DNA of 64,000 nt from assembly GCF_019399895.1 (NCBI RefSeq), contig NC_091885.1:744001-808000 (forward strand), given 5' to 3'. This document shows positions 10,939-21,556 of the stretch, in pieces. The stretch's first letter is position 1. Every line of letters begins with the position of its first letter. The translations under genes were made by a program, and so were the position numbers. This DNA is from Cardiocondyla obscurior (lineage: Eukaryota > Arthropoda > Insecta > Hymenoptera > Formicidae). A model generated the notes under the pieces. That model saw only the letters and a program-made list of their open reading frames with translations, had not been told where the DNA came from and ran no database searches.

Positions 10939-11007
10939 CTCTTCTGTAATCTCGGTATATTGAATTACGCTTGCCAATTGATGAATTACTTTATTATTTT
11001 TGTTAGC
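10939..11007 (-). CDS. Gustatory receptor gene, penultimate-type exon (exon C)
   Basis: A 69-nt exon of 23 codons reads ANKNNKVIHQLASVIQ and then YTEITEE. It is bounded by an AG acceptor at 11009-11008 and a GTAAAA donor at 10938-10933. It starts on a codon boundary, as exon B requires, giving the junction ...SITVK-ANKNNK. A short phase-0 exon after the TM6 region is typical of insect gustatory receptors. The product is a seven-pass membrane chemoreceptor of taste neurons. The final exon is not seen, so the gene may be broken at its 3' end. Confidence 0.65.
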
Positions 11008-11045
11008 CTAAAACATAGAATTTTGTTAAACTATAATTACACATA

Positions 11046-11428
11046 CAGGGTGTCCCAAACAATGTGTCACTCCCAAAAACTATGGGTACAAAATTGAAAT
11101 CTAAGACAAAAAGTCAAATGCAATTTTTAAAAATTCTCAATAGTTTTCGAGAAAAAAATTAAAATATATAAAATGTATAAACGTAAGAGTGACAAGGAAG
11201 CTGCGCGTGAGTGAGCGCGACAGGCGAATGACTAGAAATGGCACCGTCGTCTGTCGCGCTCACTCACGCGCAACTTCCTTGTCACTCTTACGTCTATACA
11301 TTTTATATATTTTAATTTTTTTCTCGAAAACTATTGAGAATTTTTAAAAATTGCATTTGACTTTTCGTCTTAGATTTCAATTTTCTACCCATAGTTTTTG
11401 GGAGCGACACATTGTTTGGGACACCCTG
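11046..11428. repeat. Palindromic element P1 (CAGGGTGTCCC ends, TA target)
   Basis: Near-perfect hairpin of 383 bp with ends CAGGGTGTCCCAAAC and GTTTGGGACACCCTG, flanked by TA on both sides. Centre motifs GCGCGTGAGTGAGCGCGACAG and GTAAGAGTGACAAGG recur in all such elements here. It lies in the intron between receptor exons B and C. It has no coding capacity and is a fold-back or MITE-like element. Confidence 0.9.
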
Positions 11429-11463
11429 TATATTGGTGGATTATATTATATTTGCAATTTTAC

Positions 11464-11719
11464 CTTAACCGTAATACTGTCACAAATGTAATTTATAATA
11501 TACATTTTAAATAAAAATACGAAAACCCATAAGCCTAGATTAATCAAGTGAAATAATTCTGAATATATTTCTTTTGAATGCTTTCGTATTAGATTCAAAC
11601 AGAAATAATAACACAATGCTGTTAAATATAAAAAATAAGAAGCCATTTCAAAAGTTATTTGTGTTCCAAATATTAAATTTAGTTCTCGAGCAAGATGACA
11701 TAATTCCAAATGAAGATGC
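11464..11719 (-). CDS. Gustatory receptor gene, TM5-TM6 exon (exon B)
   Basis: A 256-nt exon gives 85 full codons plus one base completing the Met codon shared with exon A. It reads HLHLELCHLARELN, then a hydrophobic span SYFLYLTALCYYFCL, a second span LWVFVFLFKMYIINY, and CDSITVK. The HLELC-x-LA-x-ELN motif before TM5-like helices is characteristic of insect 7tm_7 gustatory receptors. Acceptor TTTCGGTAG lies at 11720 and donor GTAAAATT at 11463. No stops are present. Exon A, its partner, is 13.7 kb away with only transposons between. Confidence 0.8.
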
Positions 11720-11762
11720 CTACCGAAACATATTGTGATAAGAAAAGGCAAATATTATTATA

Positions 11763-11900
11763 CAGAGTGTCCCAGACCAAACCGTCATATTTTAATGGTA
11801 GGTGGGTCTCTTAAAGACAAGTAAAAAAGTCCCGTATCTTTCTACATTTTTTGAGATAATAAGCGAGGTATAAACGTTTAAAAATCGAACATTTTACTAC
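11763..11900 (+). repeat. Left arm of palindromic element P2
   Basis: Begins CAGAGTGTCCCAGACC after TA. Its inverse is found at 23448-23514 and 24651-24702, so the two arms are now about 11.5 kb apart because a LINE and later elements inserted between them. Confidence 0.7.
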
Positions 11901-11902
11901 CG

Positions 11903-12414
11903 ATTTTGTAGAGGCGAAAATAATGGGATTGTTGAGAAATTTAGAGAAATATGTAGAGAAAAAAGATTTAGAAGTAAATGTAGAAAAAACAAAGGTTGTA
12001 AAATGCAAGAAATGAGGGGAAAGACCGAAAAAATCAATGTGGAAATGGAAAGAGAAAGAATTAGAAAAAGTAAGAAGGTATAAGTATTTAGGATATATAG
12101 TTACGGCAAACGGAGATCAGAGAGAGCAGGTGAAGGACAGGGTAAGTAAGGGAGCACCAATAGTGGGACAGGTATGGAGTATTGGGAAAAGAAAACTCGG
12201 AAAAGATTGGAGAAAAAGAATGTGTTTGTTTGACAAATTGGTTTGGACAATGATGAGCTATGGTATTGAAATAGGGGGGGGGGGTGGAAGGAAAGAGAGG
12301 AAATAGAAATAATATATGACAAATATTTGAAATAGAATTTGGGGTAAAGAGGTTTATCCCAGGATATATGATAAAGGAAGAGATGCAAAGGGATAAACTA
12401 AAAAATAAGGCATG
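11903..12414 (+). pseudogene. LINE reverse-transcriptase fragment, part 1
   Basis: Translates to a non-LTR RT C-terminal region with NVEKTKVVK, then YKYLGYIVTANG, GQVWSIGKRKLGKDW and FDKLVWTMMSYGIEI. These are hallmarks of a LINE family common in ants. The frame is broken by a stop near 12013 and by the G-run near 12275. It is interrupted at 12415 by a solo LTR and continues at 13515. Confidence 0.75.
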
Positions 12415-13510
12415 TGTAACGGTGCACCCAGGAAATGCACCGTTCCGGCCAGAACAACGGCCGGCCGCCGGCAAAACTCCGCTGGCGGGGACCCGGGGCG
12501 CGGTGCGCCCCGAACTTTTATATTATATTTACCGAATAGGCGATAGCACGCGCTACGCTACCGTCTCGCGGCTAAGTCCCCGCACGGGCTTAGCCGAATT
12601 CCCCCGAACGCCGCCGAACGCGCCGACGACGGCGAGGACCGCTGTTTCGCGATCGCGCCGTAACGAGATCCTCGGCGCCACGGCAGGATCATCCGTACCC
12701 CCGCTGAGCCCCGCAAGCCCGGCGCCCTCGTTTTTTCTGTATAAAACCGCGATGCCGGAGCTCAGCGGGACCGTCCTCGATCCGCTCGCTTGCGAGCAGC
12801 ATCTCCGACAACCTAGAGCCGATCCGGGGGTAGAACGCTCTCTGTCTCCACCAGGTGATCCTGGGGCTCGTTCCTAACCTTGTGCTCACGACTTCCAACG
12901 CACCGGCACGGTCAGCTCGAGGGGTAGAGCGAACTCTGCCTCCTCCGAGTCATCTCGGACCTCGACCACCGGGCGCGTGGAATCACCGAACACACAAATT
13001 AACGCTTCCTATCGCACCGTCGCCGACCACGGGGTAGAGAGATCTCTGTCTCGCCCGAATGCTCTCGGGTACGCGACGCCAAGCCGGTGCCTCACCTCCC
13101 TTCTCCGCAAACCGTCAGCGATACCGCGAACTATCTAAGCTTTTCGGCGAAAACGCGCAAACACCTGCGATCTATTCCCGCGTCAGCATACCGCATTCGC
13201 ACGTGCTGCCGAACGGCACGTGCCCGTAGGATCTTTCGCGCGTCGCGGACACGCCGGCACCGCGTGCTTCGCTCACAATTGTCGAACGCCTCAACCGCCG
13301 CTCGCGCGGCCGTCTCACACTTCGTGTACACATTGTAAATACGCGTTATTTTCTTGGTCATTTTAATAAACCTTTTTTTTTTACATTTAATATACCAGTC
13401 TCGCTGCATTTTCGGACCCTATCTATTCGAATCCCGGAATACCGACGAGCGCACGGGCGCATCCCGCATCGAGCCGACGATTCGGTATACGCGAAAGCAG
13501 GGTCGTTACA
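12415..13510 (+). mobile_element. Solo LTR of a BEL-like family (LTR-B1)
   Basis: 1,096 bp starting TGTAACGGTGCACC and ending GTCGTTACA, flanked by CATG (12411-12414, 13511-13514). It interrupts the LINE. It shares GGGGCGCGGTGCGCCCC, a GTATAAAA box near 12740 and three GGGGTAGA-type hairpins with the LTRs at 25584, 37333 and 46379. Confidence 0.85.
12831..13052 (+). repeat. Three GGGGTAGA hairpins in LTR-B1
   Basis: Three repeats of GGGGTAGA-N-TCTGYCTC at about 12827, 12921 and 13031. Stems are AGAG-CGAA-CTCT and AGAG-AGAT-CTCT; the first is imperfect. Equivalent hairpins in related LTRs use other paired bases. Confidence 0.6.
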
Positions 13511-13514
13511 CATG

Positions 13515-13865
13515 TATAAGGACATGGAAATATAAACGAGGGCTAAGGGAGGAAAAAGACGGGAAGTTGGCAAGAAAATGTTGGGAAGATTTGAGGAAAA
13601 GGGTAGAAAAGGAATAATCGGAAGGAAAATGGAAAACAGAAAAAAGGGAATAATACAAAAATTTAGGGTGGTTTTTGAGAGAAATAAAAGAAAAGAAGGA
13701 ATGAGGAGAAATAAAAAGGGAAGTGGTGGAAAAAGAAAAGAGTATGTAAAAAAAAGAAAGATAAAAGAAAATAAGAAAATCAAGATTTAATGAAGTATGC
13801 GGTAAGGGTAAAAGAAAAAGGGATTCTGGGATATTTAACAATGAATTGGAAAGAAGAAAGGTGGT
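13515..13865 (+). pseudogene. LINE fragment, part 2
   Basis: Continues the LINE after the solo LTR (ARKCWEDLRKRVEKE, then NKKGSGGKRKEY). It is Lys-rich and frame-broken. It ends at the BEL-1 insertion with target copy GTGGT (13861-13865). Confidence 0.7.
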
Positions 13866-14180
13866 TTTTAAGTGCTTAATGAAGCTTAGTGCAAATTCTA
13901 ATTTTAATGCTTTTTATTCAGCATCACGTCGTATTAATACAGTCAGTAGCCACGTTATAATACACAGATCGCCTGAACGTCACAATCGGAGTTTCTCGTC
14001 GTTAAAATTGCGGTAATCTTTTCACAATTTGGAGAAGCAGTTTCTTGCGAGCTCGATGCTACTCTTTTTCGAACTGAACTGTCTCGTACCTTGAGGCCGC
14101 TCGCTTGGCCTGTCTATATTTACAACGTGAATATTTTGACACGTGCATAGCGCGTGACAATTTTCTATATATACTATACA
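13866..14180 (-). repeat. 3' LTR of BEL-1
   Basis: 315 bp ending TACTATACA on the plus strand. It matches the right LTR once the two insertions there are removed. Confidence 0.85.
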
Positions 14181-14415
14181 TACCGCCCACCAATTAATGT
14201 TAATTAATTATTATATTCCTTCGGTTTTTTTGTCATTAATTGGTAGTTTACATATTTTGGTTACATTGCGCTTGAGAATTCCGCTTGCAGTCTTAATGGT
14301 TACTACTCGGACCTTATCGTTGGTGCCCTTATGCGTTTCTAATATCCTACCTAACTTCCATTTTAACGGTGGAGCGTTACTATCCTAAATCAGAACGATG
14401 TCATTCGTGGTTATA

Positions 14416-15599
14416 TTAGGCTTCTCTGCCGTCCACTTCGTTCGGCCCTGTAGTGACGTTAAATATTCGGCGCTCCACCGTTGCCAAAAGTGTTGGACAG
14501 TCTGCTACCGATCGAGTCCGTTCGTTGGAAGATCCATCACGTCTACGTCCGGAAGAGACGTTAATGCGCCGCTCACCAAAAAATGTCCCGGCGTTAATGG
14601 TTGTAAATCTGTGGCAGATGACGGTAATTGACATGTCGGTCGCGAGTTCAGGCAAACCTCGATCTGAGTCAACACGGTAGTTAACTCCTCGAACGTTACA
14701 AGAGTTTCCCCTATGACGAGTTTTAAATAAAACTTGCACGACTTAACTCCCGCCTCCCACAATCCTCCCATGTGAGGCGACGACGGAGGTATGAACGACC
14801 ACTCGATGTCGTTTGGAGTAAAAAAATCGTTTGTCAATTTCTCCTCTTCTTCCCTGAGCATCTGACTCAACCGATAAAGCTCATTTTTTGCACCGACAAA
14901 ATTTGTCGCATTATCGCAATACATACGCCGCGGACATCCCCGACGCCCGACAAAGCGCCTGAGCGCAGCGACAAAGGCCGTGGCACTCATTGTCAGATCG
15001 CTGACCGCATCTAGATGAATGGCCCTTGTCGCGAAACATATAAATAAGGCGATATATGATTTCATAGTTTTTCTGCCGCGGCCTCGGTTTACCAATGTTA
15101 TGATCGGCCTGGCGAAATACACCCCGGATACGACAAACGGACGCGCGGGGTTTACCCGACCCGCGGGCAATTTTCCCATAATTTGTGACGCGGCTCTGGA
15201 AGCATTCCGGAAACATTTCGTGCATCCGTGTATCGTTTTTCTTGCAATCGATCTTCCGTTAATCGGCCAATACTTCTGTCGGACCGCGTACAACAACGAT
15301 TGCGGGCCCGTGTGTAATAAGTTAACGTGCATTTTTTCAAGCAACAATCGCGTAAATTTGCTGTTACTCGGCAGTATTATTTGATGTTTCTTCTCGAACG
15401 CCAATCGCAAGCGGTGGATCCTTCCGCCCACCCTGAGAATTCCTCTTTTATCCACGAAAGAGTGAAGTGATGACAATTTATTACTCAACGGGATGCGTCC
15501 CCTTCCTGACGATATCATCGATGACACGCCCGGAAAATAATAGTTCTGCACGGATGCGATCAACGATAAATGCGCGCTTCGAATCTCGTCTATTGACAA
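14416..15599 (-). pseudogene. BEL-1 integrase region
   Basis: A 364-residue frame (15599-14505) covers the zinc-binding H2C2 region (HVNLLHTGPQSLLYA...CTKC), the core (GVYFARP, YCDNATNFVG) and the third acidic region in PHMGGLWEAGVKS. The C-terminal DUF5641-like part (LTPGHFLVSGA) continues after a frameshift near 14510-14530 in the frame 14739-14416. The first catalytic Asp of the usual GVDFAGP is Tyr here (GVYFARP), a further inactivating change. It would insert the element's DNA copy into the genome. Confidence 0.8.
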
Positions 15600-15647
15600 A
15601 TACCCGAAAATGCGATCCCCTTTTTCGGCTCTACAGTTCTTTCCGAA

Positions 15648-16052
15648 TCAAACCATCCACGAAAAAATACGCTTGATCCTCGACAAAGACAAGTGCCTAT
15701 TGAGCAATATATGCGGGATGTCTTCGGAATTGCCAACGCTCGCAAAAACACGCGCATTCGAGGCTTGCTCTGCCTGTATTGTTTCTTCATCCGCATCGGT
15801 CCCCGGCGCCGACCTCGAAACTTGTTTTGCGCATTCAAACGAGCGCGATAACCATTCGGGGCCCTCCCACCAAATCGTGCTTCGTTCTAGGGTGTCCACG
15901 TTGACGCCCCTAGAAATTAAATCGGCGGGATTATCTGTGCCGTCTACGTGGTGCCAATGTCGAGAAGACAGCATTGACTGCACCTCCGCGGTCCGGTTCG
16001 ACACGAATGTCTTTTGGCGCGACGCATCGCCCGCTATCCACGATAGTACTTT
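15648..16052 (-). pseudogene. BEL-1 RNase H region in a shifted frame
   Basis: The frame contains LSWIAGDASRQKTFVSNRTAE and NPADLISRGV, typical of the BEL RNase H-like domain. The RT frame shifts into it near 16050 and it ends at TGA 15648. Confidence 0.75.
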
Positions 16053-18902
16053 GTAGCGTCGCTCCACGCATATATTTCGTTTATATTTAATTTGATGGCC
16101 TTTCTTACATTTTGTGTTAGTCGTGCGAGCACCACGGCTCCGCACAACTCTAATCTTGGTAACGTAATCGTGTTACTTTTTACCGGCGCTACTCGGGATT
16201 TCGAGCAGACGAGATGCGCTCTCGCTCTGCCGCTCGCGTCGACCGCTTGCAAATAAATACATACTCCATATGCTTTCATGGATGCGTCGCAAAACGCGTG
16301 TAAATTAATATGCACAATTTCGGAGCCCTGAATTACTCGTCGCGGTATTTTAATGACGGTAACCCTTTGCAAATCTTCCGAATAAGCCTCCCACGCCTCG
16401 CAAAGATCGCCCGACAACGGATCGTCCCATCCCTGCTTTGACAGCCACGTTCTTTGCATGATTAACTTTGCTCGAGTTAAAATGGGTCCGACTAATTTCA
16501 GTGGATCAAACAGTCGGGAAATTGCTGATAGAATTCCACGCTTTGTATTTATTAATTTTTTCATAGGCTCGATTGAAAACTGGAAGGTATCTGATTTCGG
16601 CTGCCAAGTCAATCCTAACACCTTCGTCGCGCCTGAATCAATCTCTACCGCGGCCAATTCTTCGGCACGCTCGCCGGTGCTAACCCCGTCCACGCAACTT
16701 CTACAATTTGACTGCCACTTATGTGTTTCGAATCCACCACGCCGTAATAATTTCCTTATCTGCAATACTAAATTCCTTGCGTCCCGCTCATTTTCGGCAC
16801 CGGTGATAATATCGTCTACATATAAATCGGACAGTAGAACGCTCGCCGCTCGCGGGAATCGCTGCGCCTCGTCCTCCGCCAAACGCCGAACGCTACGGAT
16901 AGCTAAGTACGGCGCGCTCGATTGACCGTACGTCACAGTATTCAATCGATATTCCTCGACTAGATCCCGCGCATCGAATCGCCACAATATCCCTTGATAA
17001 TCGCGGTCGTCAGGATGCAACTGAACTTGTCGGTACATTTTTTGTAAATCTGCTGTTATCGCTACAACAGGCAATCGAAACCGCAAAATGATATTTATTA
17101 AACTGTCCTGAAGAGTCGCGCCTATCATTAAAGTGTCGTTTAATGAGACGCCCGATGACGTTTTCGCCGAAGCGTCAAAAACTAGGCGCAACTTGGTTGT
17201 AGAGCTGGCCTCACGCATTACGCCGTGGTGAGGCAGATATACGGCGCCTGAACTACTCGCGTTCTCAGTAATTTGAGTCATGTGTTTTAATTCGATGTAC
17301 TCACGCATAAATTCCGAATATAAGTCATGTAATTTCGGTTTCCTTTTAAATTTGGTTTCTAAATATCGCAGGCGTCTCATCGTGACTCCCTTGGATTGTC
17401 CGAGCTGACTCTTGTTATCACGGAATGGTAATCTAACCACGAATCTTCCGAATATGTCTCGATACGTGGTGGTAGCATACTTAATTTCACATTTCTGTTC
17501 CCCGTGCAATAATTTCTCGGTATTATCGGCATATTCCTCTATCCTCCAGAATTCTTGCAATGTTTTTTCTAGAGACGCGTTAGTTGTTGCCAAACACATA
17601 TAAGTGTTTACCACTCGCGACTCGACCGCACGAACCGCGGCATGCGACGGTACCGGGCCCGATACTACCCATCCAAATTTCGTATTCTGGAAGACAGGTA
17701 AATCATCGCCGAGATCGATATTTCTCGTTTCTAAAAGTTTCATGAACAACTCTCCACCGATCAACGCGTCGATCTTTCCCGGTTCTTTAAAATGCGGATC
17801 CGCTAATTGAATATGTTCGGGTATGGTCAGCACGGACGCTCCGACAGTTGTAGATGGCAAGAAATTTGTTATTTTCGGAACAACTAAGCAATACACGTCA
17901 ATCTCAAATTCCGATATTCGCGATTTCATACTCAATCTACAGCCGCGGTTTACATCGCAGTTCATATTATTTAAACCGCTTATTAATTCGCTAGTGTTCT
18001 CCAGCCGCACACCTAAAAATTTACTCGCTGCTTTCGAAATAAAATTTACCTCGCTCGCGCTATCAAGCAACACGCGTATCACCCTATCTTGCCCGCATGA
18101 TTTTACAATTACAATCGTCGTTACCATTAGAACTTGCCGTCGCAATGCTCCGGCTCTGCTGGGCTTGCCCGATTCCGATGCTCCGGCCCAGGTACCCTTG
18201 ATGGAGCACAGTACTGCGCTGCTCTTCGCGCTCCCGGAAAGAGCCTCTCGCGCCTCCGTCCTTGCCGCTGCATCCGAATCTCGGTCATGTTTATGGCATA
18301 ATAGTGTGTTGTGCCGCTTCCCGCATTCCCTGCACGAACCGGCCCTGCAATTCTTTACAAAATGATCGCTTCTAAAACAGTTGAGGCAAAGTCTTAATTT
18401 TTTCAGTTCTTCGATTCTTCTCTCAGTTAGCATGGCCAGGAACTTTTTGCATATATACATCAAATGATCTCCTTGACATAGATAACATCTGCCTTCTTGT
18501 GTTGTAGTTGACATTACCGTTCTACTAGGCTTAGGCGGGCGCGACTTGTTTTGGTTGCCTCTTTCCTTGGCTTCACTTTTCGCTCGATCACCGATCTCGT
18601 TTCCCATATTCGCTCGTCTTAATAATTGGCTATGCCCGTGCAAAAAATCTAACATCGTTTCCGTGTTCATCTCTTCCATTGCCTCGATATGCTTTTCCCA
18701 CGATCTTCTGGTGGCTCCGTCAAGATTTTTCTCAATCAAATGTATTATTAATGCTCTCCATGATGCGGTAGAAAGCTTCATTCCTTGCAATACCCGAAGG
18801 TGTTTTTGCACATGATCTACCAACGCCTGTATTGCGTCGGCGGACTCGCGTTTCACTTGTGGCAACTTGAAGAGACACTGTATATGCCGTTTTTGTATTT
18901 CT
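16034..18902 (-). pseudogene. BEL-1 protease and reverse transcriptase
   Basis: The long frame (943 residues from 18865) starts with gag-like sequence, then CCHC knuckles (CYLCQGDHLMYICKKF, CLNCFRSDHFVKNC, CRECGKRHNTLLC). The aspartic protease follows with LLDSASEVNFIS. RT contains LRLVFDASAKT, ITADLQKMYRQV and YVDDIITGAENERDA. The RNase H start (CDASMKAYGVCIYLQ) follows. It is in frame with gag upstream but separated by a stop near 18903. Confidence 0.85.
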
Positions 18903-19651
18903 TAATTATCGTCGTATCGTTTTATTAAAATTTTCCAGGCAATGGTATAATTTTCGTCAAAAATCTTGATTGATTCAATCGTTTTTGCCGCCTGACCGGT
19001 TAACGAACCAACCAGATATTGATACTTTTAGACATTAGTTAATTCACTTTCGTGGATTAACGTTCTAAACGTCTCGTAGTAGCGCTTCCATTCCTCCGGC
19101 TCACCATCAAAAGTCGGCAATTTGACCGTTGGTAATTTAACCTGTGCTTCTCGAACGGACGCGCTTGATCGCGTGCTCATTCTCTCCAGCAATTGTGCCT
19201 GCTGCTCCATCACTTGTTCTATCGCACTGCTGTCGCCATTTTCGACAGGGCGTTCCATCAATTTTTGAATTAAATCGTTTTGTTGAGCTAATATATGTTG
19301 CAAGATCGCATCGTTACTAGTGGCTTGACCGGTGAACGTACTCGGTTCAGCCGGGGCGATATTCTTGGCTAAATTCATCAATTCGGCTCTCATATTGCAA
19401 TATTTTTCGTCAAACTCGCTTTCTTCCGATTTGTTTGATGCTTCGAATTCTTCTTCGGTTATTGCCTTTGTTAATTCTCGATAATTTTCTTGGAACTTGC
19501 AGTGTATGCCGTCCAAGATCTCAAGTCGAGTCAAGATTTCCGCGTGGCTCACCTGCACTAGATCAGCCTTTGCGTTTGTAATAAAGATGCTGATGCTAGT
19601 CATACGGCCCTTAAATGCGCGATTTCTTCTTTTGAAATAATCGAGACTCAT
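18903..19651 (-). pseudogene. BEL-1 gag (DUF1759-type)
   Basis: The frame starts MSLDYFKRRNRAFKG with a helical N-terminus and contains VKLPTVKLPTFDGEPEEW, the signature of the BEL/Pao DUF1759 gag domain. A TAA at 19028-19030 and another near 18903 interrupt the otherwise continuous gag-pol frame. Gag would form the capsid-like particle. Confidence 0.8.
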
Positions 19652-19840
19652 GATCGTTCGTTAACTTTCAAAAACACTAGCAATATACCGACTGTTTGTT
19701 GTGTTTCTTACCCGGTCACGCGACGAAAAAGTACCGTCTATACTAAATTTAAATTTATCGTTGTGACGTCCCTTGTCCCTTTGCACTTTGAATATGTTTA
19801 CTCGTGACGACTAACCGATCACCGGACGCGTGCCTTCATA

Positions 19841-19857
19841 TCCGGCTTGAAGGACCA
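19841..19857 (-). promoter_or_regulatory. Primer-binding site of BEL-1
   Basis: On the minus strand TGGTCCTTCAAGCCGGA follows the 5' LTR after 4 nt. BEL-2 has a related site at 43253-43270. The tRNA was not identified. Confidence 0.6.
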
Positions 19858-19939
19858 TTTATGTTAAGTGCTCAATGAAGCTTAGTGCAAATTCTAATTT
19901 TAATGCTCTTTATTTAGCATCGCGTCGTATTAATACAGT

Positions 19940-20910
19940 TGTGGCCTTAAGCCACTAAGCCTAAACGACGTTCAGACCCCGCGCCGCGACCACCACCGTT
20001 CGCCCAAGATTTCGCGCGGTTACCGAGCATTTTCGAATTAACGCGGGCCGACCAACCGCCCGCGGCGTGTAGCGCGGACCGCCGTAGCTGGTGACACGGG
20101 CCGACCGGCCGCCCGTACCGCGCACCGCCACAGACTGCTCGGAAGAGGGGTTTCTCCCACTCTCGGGCCATCGGATATATAAGCCGGTCCGAACGCAAGA
20201 GAAGTACCTTTTCCTCGCTGGAGAGCACTCCAGCAACCGATCCTCCAGGACTTGGGCGCTCCCAAGCCTTCTTCAACCGGGCTCACCCGGCCTTCGACAC
20301 CGTTGCCTCCAGGACTCGGGCGCTCCCGAGCCTGTCCTCGACCGGGCTCACCCGGCCTTCAAAGAAACAATCTCCTAGACTCGGGCGCTCCCGAGCTTTT
20401 TCTCTACCAGACTGCCTCCGACTCCGCATTTCGTGTACGACTCCGCGCACACCGCCCCGCTGACTCGCGACCGCGTCCATGCGACACGGCCTAATGCCCC
20501 CCCCCCTTTGTACCCCGCGCTACCGACTCGCGACCGCGCACCTATGTCCGTGCGACACGGCCTAAACGGCCCACCTTGTACACCGCGCTGCCGACTCGCG
20601 ACTGCGTATTTCTGCCCATGCGGCGCGGCCTGGTCGACCCACTTTGTATATATGCGACTAGTAGGGTAGCGGACTACTATTGCAAATCGACTCTTCGAGT
20701 AGACTGATCGGTTCTTAACTTTCTGTACTATTGACGTTAATTTACTTTTCTTTTGTATCATAGTATTAATTCTGTTCCCTTATTTATCTTGTGTTATTAT
20801 CCTTGATTCCATAATAAATTACTTTATTTGGTACATTAATCACGTCTCGCTCTTTTGACTCGTACCCCGGTTCCCGACGAGCATTCCACCGAGAAAATTA
20901 CCGCGTTACA
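19940..20910 (+). mobile_element. Solo LTR of the Gypsy-2-related family inside BEL-1 LTR
   Basis: 971 bp starting TGTGGCCTTAAGCC, ending CGCGTTACA, flanked by CAGT (19936-19939, 20911-20914). The other BEL-1 LTR reads through this site with a single CAGT. It has TATATAAG near 20174, five hairpins at about 20250-20395 (three with CGCT loops, two with CTCA loops) and diverged 67-bp-type repeats near 20461-20600. Confidence 0.9.
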
Positions 20911-21142
20911 CAGTCAGTAGCCACGTTATAATACACAGATCGCCTGGACGTTACAATCGGAGTTTCTCGTCGTTATAATTGCGGTAATCCTTTTACAATT
21001 CGGAGAAGCGGTTTCTTGCGAGCTCGATGCTACTCCTTTTTGAACTGAACTGTCTCGTATCTTGAGGCCGCTCGCTTGGCCTGTCTATATTTACAACGTA
21101 AATATTTTGACACGTGCATACCGCGTGACAATTTTCTATATA

Positions 21143-21526
21143 CAGGGTGTCTCAGACATAACGAAGGATACTGGGAGAATAGATAGAATTGATTGAGACA
21201 AGTAGAAAAGTCCTGTACCATTTTGCAAAATTCTCAATTGTTATTGAGAAACAAAATTAAAATGTATAAATTGTATAGGCGTAAGAGCGACAAGGATGCT
21301 GCGCGTGAGTGAGCGCGACAGGCGACGGCGCCATTTCTAGCGATTTGCCTGTCGCGCTCACTCTCGCGCAGCATCCTTGTCGCTCTTACGCCTATACAAT
21401 TTATACATTTTAATTTTTTTCTCAATAACGGTTGAGAATTTTGCAAAATGGTACGGGACTTTTCTACTTGTCTCAATCAATTCTATCTATTCTCCCAGTA
21501 TCCTTCGTTATGTCTGGGACACCCTG
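21143..21526. repeat. Palindromic element P3 inside BEL-1 LTR
   Basis: 384 bp, ends CAGGGTGTCTCAGACAT and ATGTCTGGGACACCCTG, TA on both sides. The centre shares GTAAGAGCGACAAGG and GAGTGAGCGCGACAG with P1; the outer arms do not match P1. Confidence 0.9.
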
Positions 21527-21542
21527 TATACTATACAGTGGC

Positions 21543-21556
21543 AAAAAATAGCGAGG
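21543..21556 (+). pseudogene. Short LINE remnant between two insertions
   Basis: Fourteen bases of LINE between the BEL-1 target copy and LTR-X. Its last four (GAGG) are the LTR-X target duplication. Confidence 0.5.

Larger units (their letters stand above)
13866..21537 (-). mobile_element. BEL/Pao retrotransposon (BEL-1), carrying later insertions
   Basis: The minus-strand element has LTRs at 13866-14180 and 19862-21537. The right LTR is enlarged by a solo LTR (19940-20910) and a palindromic element (21143-21526). Flanks are GTGGT and GTGGC, a 5-bp duplication with one change. Order on the minus strand is LTR, primer site, gag, protease, RT, RNase H, integrase, LTR, the usual BEL/Pao order. 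Stops and frameshifts make it inactive. Confidence 0.88.
19862..21537 (-). repeat. 5' LTR of BEL-1, interrupted twice
   Basis: Starts TGTTAAGTGCTCAATG on the plus strand and ends CTATACA. It contains a solo LTR (target CAGT) and a palindromic element (target TA). The uninterrupted sequence is visible in the other LTR. Confidence 0.85.

Noticed and set aside
10870..11097. Plus-strand 75-codon frame with hydrophobic residues
   Set aside because: It is antisense to receptor exon C and runs into palindromic element P1.
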